DNA of 64,000 nt from VSJD01 sp041653875. GTDB lineage: Bacteria; Verrucomicrobiota; Kiritimatiellia; JAAZAB01. The position numbers and the translations under genes were made by a program. The notes beneath the pieces were generated by a model. The model worked only from the letters and a program-made list of their open reading frames with translations. It made no database searches and was not told where the DNA came from. The stretch is taken from contig JBAZEM010000005.1 in NCBI GenBank assembly GCA_041653875.1, positions 62,001 to 126,000 on the forward strand, in the 5' to 3' direction. Numbering within the stretch: the stretch's first letter is position 1; every line of letters begins with the position of its first letter. This document shows, piece after piece, positions 1 through 9,300 of this stretch.

Positions 1-413
1 TTGGTAATCCCCATGGCATTGATCGGGTAGACGGCCTTGTCGGTGCTCAGCACCACCACTTTCTTGACGCCATTATCCATGGCGGCCGACAAAACATTCT
101 CGGCGCCCAGGGAGTTTGTCATCAGCGCTTCCAGCGGATAAAACTCGCAGGACGGCACCTGTTTCAAGGCGGCGGCGTGAAAGATAAAATCCACGCCCTT
201 GACGGCATCGCTGACGCTATCCTTATTGCGCACATCGCCGATATAACACTTGATCTTGGGATTGCGGTATTCGATCCGCATATCCTCCTGCTTTTTCTCG
301 TCGCGGCTGAAGATCCGGATTTCGCGGATATCCGTCGCCAGGAAACGACGCAGAACGGCATTGCCGAAGGTGCCCGTGCCGCCGGTGATCAAAAGCGTTT
401 TGTCTTTAAACAT
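1..413 (-). CDS. UDP-N-acetylglucosamine 4,6-dehydratase, CapE/PseB/FlaA1-like (C-terminus beyond window)
   Basis: The first 137 residues of a short-chain dehydrogenase/reductase that would dehydrate UDP-GlcNAc at the start of a deoxy-amino-sugar pathway for surface polysaccharide. The NAD(P) loop TGGTGTFG is at residues 10-17. The fragment ends in LSTDKAVYPINAMGIT, where the usual catalytic YxxxK is MxxxK, a hallmark of the CapE/FlaA1/PseB inverting dehydratases. The ATG is at 413. The gene is the last visible member of the leftward polysaccharide cluster. Bases 114-146 are identical, on the minus strand, to CRISPR spacer 27 of this window. The exact sugar product cannot be told from the N-terminal part. 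Confidence 0.85.
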   Translation of the reverse strand, partial: MFKDKTLLITGGTGTFGNAVLRRFLATDIREIRIFSRDEKKQEDMRIEYRNPKIKCYIGDVRNKDSVSDAVKGVDFIFHAAALKQVPSCEFYPLEALMTNSLGAENVLSAAMDNGVKKVVVLSTDKAVYPINAMGIT

Positions 414-567
414 GATTTTCCGGGATTCCTGTTTTACGATGTTGCGCATGGGAACAGAGCGTGCCGTATAATCCATCCTCAGGAAGCGGAGCGGATACGA
501 GCGCCAAATCGGCCCGCGCATGGCGAAGCCAGTCTTCCGGAGATCCGGTCCTTGCTTCATGCGGCAT
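406..567 (-). pseudogene. truncated HEPN-domain toxin remnant
   Basis: The frame starting at 567 encodes a protein beginning MPHEARTGSPEDWLRHARAD and running to LYGTLCSHAQ, which matches the start of HEPN-domain proteins (WLRHAxxDL...LCFHAQ). A normal HEPN protein has about 130 residues. Here the similarity stops after about 42 residues and a short unrelated tail follows, overlapping the start of the dehydratase gene. It overlaps the end of the MNT gene by 11 bp, the usual coupling of MNT/HEPN pairs. The RNase motif region (RxxxxH, C-terminal in this family) is missing, so I infer an inactive relic cut by a rearrangement near 430-440. Confidence 0.65.
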
Positions 568-898
568 AAAGCTCCCTGCCTTCCTGAAGAATGGTCCGGT
601 AAATGAGTCCCACATTGTCGCGGTTTCGTTCCAAATCCGAAGGAGTCGCAACCAGAAAATCAACCGCAGAGGGGATGCCGAACATCTTCATGTGCAGTTT
701 TTCGGCGGTAGCAAGCCGCGGCGTGCCTTCCGGCATGACAACCAGCAGGTCGATATCGCTGTCTTTGCCGGCTTCGCCGCGCGAAGCCGATCCGAACAGA
801 ACAATACGCAAAGGATGGAAAACATCCACGATTCTCCGGACAATCAAGTCCAGTTCATTCATTGCCGACTCCGGTATAGTTTGGCCTGCGCTATTCAT
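557..898 (-). CDS. MNT-type nucleotidyltransferase (antitoxin of an MNT/HEPN pair)
   Basis: A 113-residue minimal nucleotidyltransferase. The signature is intact: LFGSASRGEAGKDSDIDLLV carries the GS motif and the DxD metal-binding pair. Such proteins act as antitoxins that AMPylate the partner HEPN RNase. I prefer the ATG at 898 (MNSAGQTI) because the longer frame to 961 has an N-terminus that does not look like the family. The partner gene downstream (567-406) is truncated, so this looks like an orphaned antitoxin. The gene sits on the minus strand between a glycosyltransferase and the dehydratase, both of the polysaccharide cluster, which suggests it inserted there. Confidence 0.8.
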   Translation of the reverse strand: MNSAGQTIPESAMNELDLIVRRIVDVFHPLRIVLFGSASRGEAGKDSDIDLLVVMPEGTPRLATAEKLHMKMFGIPSAVDFLVATPSDLERNRDNVGLIYRTILQEGRELYAA

Positions 899-1113
899 AA
901 AACCTACGTTTTCATTCAGAACCATTTCAAAGCCAACGGCTTTGAAATTTTGCGCCTGCAAAAACAGCTGGCTTGCTCAATGCCAACCCTGAACGAAGCT
1001 TGGCATTCGCAAGACACATTGTTTTACTTGGATGATAACATAGCGACATGTTGGCGCGATGTCAATTCAAACGCGACATTCAAGCAAAACCGCCGCGTTG
1101 AAACTCCTTGCAT
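899..1113. other. intergenic stretch between MNT antitoxin and glycosyltransferase
   Basis: About 215 bp with no convincing gene on either strand. It is more AT-rich than its surroundings around 1010-1090. I see no clear hairpin terminator or repeat. Confidence 0.5.
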
Positions 1114-2333
1114 TCAATTGGCAAGTTTTTCGAGCAATTCTTCATATCGGCCAATCAGCACATCCCGCGTATAATGCGCCAAAAACGCGCGGCGTCCGGC
1201 CTGCCCCATGGCTTCACGTTGCTCCACCGGCATGGCATAAAACTCCCGCACCCGCTGCGCCAGCGCCGCCGGATCTTCCGGCGGGCATGTCAATCCAGCC
1301 CCAGCCTGGCACACCATATTCGCCGCATCGCCGGCCACCGAGCACAGAATGGGGCGTCCGCACGCCATATACGCCGTGGTTTTTCCGGGAATCGTTATTT
1401 CAAAAAGCGGATCGCGGCGCAAATGGACCAGGACCACATCCGCCAAGGCATAAAACGACGCCATACGCTCCGCCGGCTGACGACTGATAAAGCGCACGTT
1501 TTTCAGCCCTTGCTCATCCGCCTGCTTCCGGAGAGCCTGTTCGTCAACGCCATCGCCAATCAGAACGAACTGCACGGCCGGCACATCGCACAGAAGCGCG
1601 GCTGCCGCCAGAACATTCTGGAGCGCCTGGGCCGCCCCCAGATTGCCGCCGAAGATGATGTTAAACTTTTCGGTCAAACCGAATTCTTCCGCCAGCTTTA
1701 GGTCGGCCGGCACAGGACGATAAATTTTCTCGTCCGCCCAATTGGGAACCACATGAATTTTCTCCGCCGGCACACCCTTGGCGATAAGATTTTGTTTGAA
1801 TCCCGGCGAAATCACACTGAGCGCCGCCGCGCGGCGATAAATGAACTGTGCCAGATGACCAAGCCATCGGATTGCACGCGACGAAGGCTTCAGCATGCCT
1901 GTAGCCATAACCGTTTCCGGCCACATATCCTGAATTTCATAAACAAACGGAATGCGCTTTATCAAACTTATCCACCAGGCCGGAATGCCGATTGTCAATG
2001 GCGGATGATAAACCCACATGACATCGGCCTTACCACAGAACAATGGGCCCAGCGCGGATGCCGAAGCCGCAAAACTGAGATAATTCAAAGAACGCCGGAT
2101 TGCGGAGCGGTCATGACTGGGATAAAGCGGCAATCTTAAGACCCGCACGCCGTCGCGCTGCTCCCATTGCCGCCAACGCACGCGATAACCCGAATACAGT
2201 TTTCCGGAAGGATAATTTGGGAAACCGGTGATAACCGTCACTTTAGCCCGCGCACCGCCAATTCTCGGGCCAGCGGATGCACCCGGATATCCGGTTCGGG
2301 CGGGTACCATTGGGATAGAATGAGAATGCGCAT
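1114..2333 (-). CDS. glycosyltransferase family 4 (WbuB/WcaI-like), frameshifted near the 5' end
   Basis: A GT-B retaining sugar transferase of about 405 residues. The natural start is the ATG at 2333 (MRILILSQWYPPEPDI), which reads correctly to VRG and then hits TGA. The rest (AKVTVITGFPNYPSG to the end) is in another frame. Adding one base in the GGG run at about 2247-2249 restores a continuous family-typical N-terminus, so there is a 1-bp deletion or an assembly error. The C-terminal nucleotide-sugar domain is present (IIFGGNLGAAQALQNV, then EITIPGKTTAYMACGRPIL with the conserved Glu near its start). It lies 5 bp after the preceding glycosyltransferase, so co-transcription is likely. The sugar specificity is unknown. 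Confidence 0.8.
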
Positions 2334-2338
2334 AACGA

Positions 2339-3463
2339 TTAGTGCTTTACCACCTGATGATACGCTTTCAAGAGGATCGGGATGATACGTTCTGCCCGGA
2401 AATCATTGGCTCGTAGCAGCCCCTTCTCTCTGCACTGCATTCGCAAATCAGAGTTGCGTTCAAAAGTCAACATGCTGTCGGCCATTGATTGCACATTCAG
2501 AGGGTCAAAGTACAAAGCTGCGTTGTCAATAAATTCTTTGATTGGCGGCAGATAAGAGGCTGTTACAGGACAACCGCAGGCCATTGCTTCCACCACGGGG
2601 ATTCCGCCACCTTCATACAATGACGGAAAAATCAAAGCTGATGCGGCCGAATATAACAGGGGCAACTCACGCCGCTCCAAGCGCGGTAAAAAGATCACGT
2701 CCGACTCCAGTCCAAACTGCGTCAATGGGCGCCGAATACTGTCTGCCGTTTGCAGACCATCCCCGCGCAAAACCAGCGGCCAGGGCTTACGACCGTTGAT
2801 CTTCATTTCATGATAGGCCTGCAACAAGCGCGTATGGTTCTTATGCGGATATCCATGCGCCACATATAGCCAAAATTGTTCTGGCAAGTTATATTTCTGC
2901 CGCATCCCTTCCCTTGCAGGGAGAGGCGCCGGTTGAAATAAGCTATCGATGATCACTCGGATAACCGTCATCCGTTCCGTTTCGACCTCCAAGAGGGCAC
3001 GCAGGTCCTCGGCCGTCGCTTGCGACATGGGCAGGAGCATGGGCGCATGGCGCGCCGTCATGCGCATCATCCCTCGCAGGTATATTCTCTTTCCCCATCC
3101 ATAACGGGCGTAGTTTAAGAAAGGCTGTAAATCGTATACGGTCACAAGCGCAGGCACACGATTAAGAATCGCCTGCGTATTTGCAAACCAATGGAAACAA
3201 TCCAGGCGATACCGGCCAGCTAAAACCTGTAACACCGTGTTCTCAAACAAAATTCTGGCGAGGCGCGAACGCGAATCCACCGGGCAGCGGACAACCGTAA
3301 AGCGGGAATTGAGCGGCACCAGCGATTCGCTTGCGCCAGTGACAAAAGCAATATATTGATTCTCGCGATCCTCGTCATTTAGGGCGGCGATCAGGTTGGC
3401 GATATAATTCCACCCGCCGCCGATTTCCGGCAGGGCGTGAAGAAGATTTAGACCAATTCGCAA
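2339..3463 (-). CDS. glycosyltransferase family 4
   Basis: A 374-residue GT-B transferase. The N-terminal half starts MRIGLNLLHALPEIGGG with the glycine-rich acceptor-side loop. The C-terminal half carries LYVAHGYPHKNHTRLLQA and the EX7E-type motif EGGGIPVVEAMACGCPV, which binds the donor nucleotide sugar. This arrangement is typical of mannosyl- and rhamnosyl-type transferases that add sugars to an undecaprenyl-linked repeat unit at the cytoplasmic membrane. The gene is followed after 5 bp by the next GT4 gene. The exact donor and linkage are not visible. Confidence 0.9.
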   Translation of the reverse strand: MRIGLNLLHALPEIGGGWNYIANLIAALNDEDRENQYIAFVTGASESLVPLNSRFTVVRCPVDSRSRLARILFENTVLQVLAGRYRLDCFHWFANTQAILNRVPALVTVYDLQPFLNYARYGWGKRIYLRGMMRMTARHAPMLLPMSQATAEDLRALLEVETERMTVIRVIIDSLFQPAPLPAREGMRQKYNLPEQFWLYVAHGYPHKNHTRLLQAYHEMKINGRKPWPLVLRGDGLQTADSIRRPLTQFGLESDVIFLPRLERRELPLLYSAASALIFPSLYEGGGIPVVEAMACGCPVTASYLPPIKEFIDNAALYFDPLNVQSMADSMLTFERNSDLRMQCREKGLLRANDFRAERIIPILLKAYHQVVKH

Positions 3464-3573
3464 TTATTGTCCTCCCGTTTACGACAAACTAATGGTATTC
3501 GACAAAAAAACGTTCATATTGATAATGCGTGTTATCCTTAGGGCAAACCCTCGTTTTGTCTTCCGCGCAACAT

Positions 3574-4986
3574 TTAAATGCGTTTCCGACATTTTATCAT
3601 CGTTTGTATAGCCAGGGGGACCGGCCGTGGCACCTGCGTCAGACAGGCGGCGCCTATTCCCATCCCTATAAAGACCGGCCAAATAGCAGACAATCCGGAG
3701 ACTTGCAAAAAAAAGACCACCGCCACGACAATAAAAGCTCCCCGCGCTGTTTGCCACATTTTGGCCTCCAGGGGACGGATTTGCGTCAATTTTTTAAACG
3801 CTCTCAAAGACGACAAGCAAATGATTATCCAGCACATAAACCCAACTATGCCGCCATTTGAAATCTCCAAAAGTCCGCCCATCATAGGCGGACAATTAAG
3901 GCCGGCATTAATCCACGAATTGTCCGCGCTGGACGGTATATAAGCAGTAGCCGGAAGCGGAATCAGTCCGGGTCCTGTGCCGATTACCAGATAAATCGGA
4001 TTAGAAACCAAAAATAATAACGCCGGACCGTCATATATCTCCATGCGGAATGCCAGTTCCTCAAAAACATTGCTGGGCGACTCGCTAAAACGCGCCGTCG
4101 TCAATCGGTATGTCAGATTCTCCTGAAAGGTCCGGATATAGTCTGTCCGTAAATTAATGATAGGAATCAGAATTAACGCTCCAACCATGACTATGCCGAC
4201 AATAAACAATCGCGCCCGCCGGCCCAGCAATAAAAAGGCCGATGCGCCCGCAACCGCCGCAACCAAGGCTGAAGTAGAGCCGGACAAAAACAATCCCACA
4301 GCATTGATTACAATAAGGCCGTAGCTTCTCCATAGACGTCGACGCGAAAAGAGCAGGACAGCCAAAAGCATTCCTTGCGCAGTCATCAAGCCCAGCCCGC
4401 GTGGTTCGTAATTAAAACCGCGCATCCGATATTCAAGCTCCAGGGCCCGCAGACCGGTTATCATCCCATACCAGTCAATTCTGGTCATGAATTCCAGAAT
4501 AGCCGCCAAAGCGGCTGCGGATGTGCCCGCGAGAATATAGCGCAGAACTTTATCCGGGCGTGGCCACTTTATTATCTGGCGCGCAACAAAGAACGCCAAG
4601 CTAATGTCGGCCGCCGTGCGAATCAAGTATATGACCGTGCGCCCGTGGGCAAGCTGATTAAAAGCCCGGTCGTAGCCTCCGCCCGGCCATGGCAATATAA
4701 AACCGAACACCACGCCCAACAGAACCAGGTATACATATTGTATAATTAATGTCCGGCCCGGTAACGACCGGGATATTGGCGACAAATTCTGCAACGCTTG
4801 AGGGATAAGCATTAACCCGACGATGCGCGCCGCCGGCAAATTAAGGATGATTGTGGTATCAAAAAGATTAATTCCGAGCGTGAAACAGACCCAGGCCAAC
4901 AACCCTCGCTCCCACCTCTTAACAATCAGAAACAGCGGCACAAACACAGCTACAGCAAGCAGAATATATTGACGCGGGTCACCCAT
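3574..4986 (-). CDS. O-antigen polymerase/ligase-like multi-pass membrane protein (Wzy/WaaL type)
   Basis: A 470-residue protein made almost wholly of hydrophobic segments (about ten to twelve predicted spans), starting MGDPRQYILLAVAVFVPLFL. A larger polar loop before the last spans (roughly residues 290-370) carries NLTYRLTTARFSESPSNVF and a GTGPGLIPLP stretch. That topology and a position among glycosyltransferases and a Wzx-type flippase fit the O-antigen polymerase (Wzy) or ligase (WaaL) family, which act on lipid-linked repeat units on the periplasmic side. Primary sequence is poorly conserved in both families, so polymerase versus ligase cannot be decided here. Confidence 0.75.
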   Translation of the reverse strand: MGDPRQYILLAVAVFVPLFLIVKRWERGLLAWVCFTLGINLFDTTIILNLPAARIVGLMLIPQALQNLSPISRSLPGRTLIIQYVYLVLLGVVFGFILPWPGGGYDRAFNQLAHGRTVIYLIRTAADISLAFFVARQIIKWPRPDKVLRYILAGTSAAALAAILEFMTRIDWYGMITGLRALELEYRMRGFNYEPRGLGLMTAQGMLLAVLLFSRRRLWRSYGLIVINAVGLFLSGSTSALVAAVAGASAFLLLGRRARLFIVGIVMVGALILIPIINLRTDYIRTFQENLTYRLTTARFSESPSNVFEELAFRMEIYDGPALLFLVSNPIYLVIGTGPGLIPLPATAYIPSSADNSWINAGLNCPPMMGGLLEISNGGIVGFMCWIIICLSSLRAFKKLTQIRPLEAKMWQTARGAFIVVAVVFFLQVSGLSAIWPVFIGMGIGAACLTQVPRPVPLAIQTMIKCRKRI

Positions 4987-5099
4987 ATAAACTTCCCTTG
5001 CTAAAAATGACCCAGATCAGGCGGGTCACATTCGTTCTTAAAAAGGCGACGGGCACAGGCAATGCATTGCGGTAATTTCGGCCGAACGGGGCCTCGCTC

Positions 5100-6341
5100 T
5101 CACGATTTCAACCATTCCAATATTCGCCGGTTCCATTCCAATTTGGAAAGAGCGGCGCGCATTGAAAGGCAATTCGAGCGGCACTGTCTCCATTTGTTTG
5201 GTTCGGCTAATTCGGCGATGGCCTTCGCAATCGGCTCCGCATGCGGAGGAACGACATAACCGTTGAAACCAGGAATTACAAGATTGGGCAAACCGCCCAC
5301 TGTGGTGGTGACAACCGGCAGTCCTGCCGCTATGGCCTCAATACAAGAATAACTCGTGCCTTCTGACCAGAGGGTTGGAACTATAGCGGCATCCGCCGCA
5401 GCATACAAACTAAAGATCGAATCCATATCGTTTTCGCACACACGCACGAGGGAAACGATACCACGCTCATGTGCGCCTTTAACAATGGCCTCGCTCCCTG
5501 TTTGCCCCTCGGCGGTGGACATTATCAACTCCACGGGAAAACCACGCTTATTCAGTAAAGCCACAGCATCCAGCGCAAGTTGCGGCCCGCGTTTTATTTC
5601 ATAACGTCTTGCAAACAATAGCCGAAATGGCTTATTGGGAGCTTCTCGTCGAATCGGATCGGGCAGCATGGCCAAATCCACACAGTTAGGAATATAAATG
5701 GCACGATTGGCGGAGTCCTGATTAGTCCGTGATCGGGCGCGAAGCCAATTGATTATATTCGTATCCACGCAAAGCACCGAGCGGCACGCATCAAACAGGG
5801 CTTCCGTGCGTATTCCTGCCAACCATTTTTTATAACTTTGGAAAGGACCATCCCACCATACGCCAACATGGAATCCTTTAGCGTTCTTAACAAAAAAAGG
5901 CCATGCGTCTTCGTGGCCCACGTATATAATTGCGTCGTCTTTTCCAACGAATCGCGATGTGGCATGGCCAAAGCCAGGATCTCCATAAGCAGAAAGTATT
6001 GATTTAATCCCTATTACGGGGATGCCGCAAGAATCCAGTCGCTCCCAATTTTTGCTGGCCTTTTGTAATATTATACATTCGCGGCCCCATTTTTCATAAA
6101 TTAACTTGGCCATATCTCTGACGTTTCGCTGTCGGCCGCCGCTCGTAGCCACCCCCTCCGGCGACAAGTGCAGTGGAACATGTAAAAATATTCTTTTGGC
6201 CCATTTATCCCATGGCACATCTGGCAACGCGGTGCGTGATAACGTTGCAAACATAAAAATACCCGCCAAAAAAGTGGTTTTCTTCGCTTTTGTGTAAAAA
6301 CATAGACGCGGACACCGGCCGATTTCAGGCGACACAATCAT
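5100..6341 (-). CDS. glycosyltransferase family 4
   Basis: A 413-residue GT-B transferase. The open frame extends to 6413, but I choose the ATG at 6341 (MIVSPEIGRCPRL), which overlaps the end of the upstream gene by 17 bp and removes a non-conserved extension. The donor-binding half shows FRLLFARRYEIKRGPQLALD and the motif SEGTSYSCIEAIAAGLPVV, followed by TTVGGLPNLVIPGFNGYVV, a typical GT4 C-terminus. It is part of the leftward polysaccharide operon. The specificity is unknown. Confidence 0.88.
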   Translation of the reverse strand: MIVSPEIGRCPRLCFYTKAKKTTFLAGIFMFATLSRTALPDVPWDKWAKRIFLHVPLHLSPEGVATSGGRQRNVRDMAKLIYEKWGRECIILQKASKNWERLDSCGIPVIGIKSILSAYGDPGFGHATSRFVGKDDAIIYVGHEDAWPFFVKNAKGFHVGVWWDGPFQSYKKWLAGIRTEALFDACRSVLCVDTNIINWLRARSRTNQDSANRAIYIPNCVDLAMLPDPIRREAPNKPFRLLFARRYEIKRGPQLALDAVALLNKRGFPVELIMSTAEGQTGSEAIVKGAHERGIVSLVRVCENDMDSIFSLYAAADAAIVPTLWSEGTSYSCIEAIAAGLPVVTTTVGGLPNLVIPGFNGYVVPPHAEPIAKAIAELAEPNKWRQCRSNCLSMRAALSKLEWNRRILEWLKS

Positions 6342-7518
6342 CAACGATGGCGCGCAGTCGCGGCGCAAGTGTTCCCGGCTCAAACATGATGCGTCCTTTT
6401 CGAATATTCTCAATCTGGCGCTGATATCGTATTATGGGAAATTCCAGTATTATCGCCTTGATGACGGCAACCATTTCCTCGTAACTGTCACAGAGGTACC
6501 CAATATCGCCCATTCGATCGAAGTAGTATTCAATATAATCATTACGCTGATAGATACCAGGTTTCAAAAACGCCAAAGCATCCAAAAACGTGGCGCTTGC
6601 CGAGAGACGATAATGATCCGGTTCGGCTGTCCAGACTACATATGAAAGTCGATTCAAACGGTCTTCGAATTCCTTTCGAGAGAGAGGCTTGTCAGGAATT
6701 TGAGGAACATACCGGCAAATGGGCTTCTTTTGGGCGGGTCCGTTATAGAATCCGACCATTATGAATGCAGCGTTTCCCGGTCGTGGCGCAATATCCTGGG
6801 CCAGTTGGCAAAAGACGTCAAATCCTTTACTGCTTATTCCAAGGAATCCAAAGCACACAGGCGAATCAATCGGCAGTGGATGACAAAGCGCCTCTGACCC
6901 TTGCGATGGCCACAAGTAACCAAGATCCAAAGATTGCCATTGAGATATGTGTCTTGGCAGCATCTTTTTCACATTGCTCAAAATCGAATCGCCTAAAACA
7001 ATCAACCGCAAGTTGCGGGGATGCGGCAACGCCAACACGCGCTTAAATCCCATTATCCAACTCCATGGACTAAGCGATCTGCGCGCAATACCGGCGAGTG
7101 CACCATGCACGATGGCAACGGTCGGCAGATGGAAGCGTTTTATGCGCATCAAGATTTTCAGCGACAATAAATTAATGTTCGTGACGGAGCAAAAGATTAA
7201 CGCGCTTATGTCCGTTCTTGAAATTCCAGCCAGTATCCGACAGCACAAGGAGAATTCTAATGGCAAGCGCCTCCAGCGAGAGGATTTACGATTCGGTATC
7301 CCCATGATCCTGAAATCGACCCTATCGGCGCCATGAATACGGGCGAGTTCGTCGCGTACATATCCAAGATGTGCTTTCTCTCCATAAAAAACTATTTTAG
7401 ACGAAGGATACGCCAATCGGACGGTTCGTAATAGAGCCGCATTAAACTGTGCATGTTCAAAAGCGGCGCACTGGGGCTCAACCATAATAATGATATTTCT
7501 ATCGCTTGGCGGGCCCAT
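6325..7518 (-). CDS. putative GT-B glycosyltransferase, divergent
   Basis: A 397-residue soluble protein starting MGPPSDRNIIIMVEPQCAAF. It has two Rossmann-like halves: an N-terminal part with LRTVRLAYPSSKIVFYGEKA and a C-terminal part with CFGFLGISSKGFDVFCQLA. The usual EX7E motif is not obvious; the equivalent region reads SATFLDALAFLKPGIYQ. Its neighbours on both sides are glycosyltransferases and it overlaps the next gene by 17 bp. I call it a glycosyltransferase by fold-like pattern and context, with lower confidence than its neighbours. It could also be a non-catalytic partner. Confidence 0.6.
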   Translation of the reverse strand: MGPPSDRNIIIMVEPQCAAFEHAQFNAALLRTVRLAYPSSKIVFYGEKAHLGYVRDELARIHGADRVDFRIMGIPNRKSSRWRRLPLEFSLCCRILAGISRTDISALIFCSVTNINLLSLKILMRIKRFHLPTVAIVHGALAGIARRSLSPWSWIMGFKRVLALPHPRNLRLIVLGDSILSNVKKMLPRHISQWQSLDLGYLWPSQGSEALCHPLPIDSPVCFGFLGISSKGFDVFCQLAQDIAPRPGNAAFIMVGFYNGPAQKKPICRYVPQIPDKPLSRKEFEDRLNRLSYVVWTAEPDHYRLSASATFLDALAFLKPGIYQRNDYIEYYFDRMGDIGYLCDSYEEMVAVIKAIILEFPIIRYQRQIENIRKGRIMFEPGTLAPRLRAIVDDCVA

Positions 7519-7520
7519 TC

Positions 7521-8108
7521 TTAGTCCTTTTTGCCAAGGGCTTTATTCAACACCGCAAGGTAACTACGCGCAGATCGCTCCCACGAAAACTTGCCGGCCT
7601 GAGCGAATCCGCGTTTTCGCAAGGCATTTCTCAGGTCAGCACTGCTTTCTATTTGCTTGATTGCTGCGGCCAGCTCATCTTCAGTGCCCGGCCGCACATA
7701 AATGGCGGCATCCCCACAGACCTCGGGCATGGAACTGGCATCACATGTAATTACAGGACAACCCACAGACATTGCCTCCAGAAGCGGAAGCCCAAAACCC
7801 TCGTACTGCGAGGGATAAATTAATGCGGTTGCGCCCCTCATTAATTGCAGTAATTCACCATCGGTAACGTATCCCTTTTCAACAAGCGCGCCCTCTCTAA
7901 TCCCGGCTTTAATATCACAATCAAAGCCGTCGGCAATATTATGATTTTGTTTGCCGACAAGGAACAATGGACGCTTTACTTGCTTACGACTAAAAAGATC
8001 ACGATAAACACGGACAAGTCCCGGCAACCCCTTGCGGGGATGATACCCCCCTTGATAAATATAGTAGTGGCCCTCCTCTTTTCCAAAACCGTGATATCTC
8101 CGCGATTT
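7521..8108 (-). pseudogene. glycosyltransferase family 4 remnant lacking its N-terminal domain
   Basis: Only the donor-binding half of a GT4 enzyme is present. The coherent part starts around 8075 with HYYIYQGGYHPRKGLPGLVR, runs through LFLVGKQNHN and the motif YPSQYEGFGLPLLEAMSVGC, and ends normally at 7521. Upstream in the same frame a TGA occurs at 8109-8111 and the sequence before it does not resemble an N-terminal GT domain. No ATG with a ribosome binding site is present; the first possible start is a TTG at 8027. A full gene would need about 500 more bases. I infer a deletion that removed the acceptor-binding half. Confidence 0.65.
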
Positions 8109-8211
8109 TCATTTTTGCAGGGCTTTGGCACCACAAAGTGGTTTCTTGGGAGCAGTCATATAGACCTCGCCACCTTTACTGTGGCCTTCCTCCTGTTGGT
8201 ATATCTTCACG

Positions 8212-9279
8212 TTACAAACGCCACAACTCTGTGTAAGTCGCGGCAACTTTTTCCCAAGATTGACGCTTTGCCCAATCCCAACCAACTTTAGACTTAGCCG
8301 CAACACCCGCCGGATCAGATAAGCACCGCAAAATACCTGCCACAAAGTCCCCTGTTTCCTTACAAATAAATATTGAAGAAGCCGCAGGATGCATGCGCAA
8401 GTAATCTTCGCGCAATTCGTTATTATACTGAGCGAAGACTATACGTTCAGCGCACAAAGCCTCAAGAATAGTCAGATAGCCGGAAGCAATGACGATACTG
8501 TACTTCGCAAGGACAGCGGAAGGATCCTTGGCTATCGGCAGAGGCGTAACAACCGCTTCCTCCTCGTTCAAAGCACACAACCGATCTCTCAACGATCCAG
8601 CACCATAGAGATCGAGCCGCACTTTTTGATTTAATTGTCGGTTGCAATTTTGCACCGCCTCCACCACTTCAAGGAGGCCGGTATCAGGTTCAAATCTACC
8701 AAAATAACCTATGCGTAATTCATTCGGATCACAACCGCTCTGCTTAATCATTCCATAGCGTTCAACGTCAACCCCACCATAGCTGATATAATTAGATTTT
8801 GTTCCGTACCATTTCTCAATGAAAGCACCGATGGCAATGCTCCCTTTAATTGCACTGGCAATCTTTCGACGCCTATTTACAACACGCGGCATTGGAGGGC
8901 AAACGCCCTCCCAGCCATGAAACGTTATATAAGTTTTTTTCAGCAGACCGAGCGAACTTAAAAACGGTAAGACCGGATAAATAATTGTATCGTGAAAATG
9001 AATAACTTTCGGGTTCCATTTCCAAAATATCCGCATTAACTTCAAACTCATTGGGAGCGAGGATGTTTTCGGTAGACACCCAAAAAGACGTCGGCAGGGA
9101 AACCACAGAGTATCCTTAGAATTTTCGGCACCAGTGGGCATTTCGTTCGCTACGACGATGATCCCTTTTGCTCCCGACCGTCTCAAGGCCGAATGAACCT
9201 CGAATACATGACGTTCAACGCCCCCAACTCTGGGCGGATATGACGGGGTGATCATTATGTAATCTAAATGATATTTCAT
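8212..9279 (-). CDS. glycosyltransferase family 4
   Basis: A GT-B transferase of about 355 residues starting MKYHLDYIMITPSYPPRVGG, where the PPRVGGVERHV loop is the classic GT4 N-terminal motif. The C-terminal half has ELRIGYFGRFEPDTGLLEVV and SGYLTILEALCAERIV, a weakened EX7E region. A GTG at 9291 would add four residues; I prefer the ATG at 9279. The gene follows a SAM methyltransferase in the polysaccharide operon. Between it and the next glycosyltransferase remnant lies about 100 bp of unexplained sequence that probably marks a deletion junction. Confidence 0.85.
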   Translation of the reverse strand: MKYHLDYIMITPSYPPRVGGVERHVFEVHSALRRSGAKGIIVVANEMPTGAENSKDTLWFPCRRLFGCLPKTSSLPMSLKLMRIFWKWNPKVIHFHDTIIYPVLPFLSSLGLLKKTYITFHGWEGVCPPMPRVVNRRRKIASAIKGSIAIGAFIEKWYGTKSNYISYGGVDVERYGMIKQSGCDPNELRIGYFGRFEPDTGLLEVVEAVQNCNRQLNQKVRLDLYGAGSLRDRLCALNEEEAVVTPLPIAKDPSAVLAKYSIVIASGYLTILEALCAERIVFAQYNNELREDYLRMHPAASSIFICKETGDFVAGILRCLSDPAGVAAKSKVGWDWAKRQSWEKVAATYTELWRL

Positions 9280-9300
9280 GTTGATAACCACGGCTTTATC

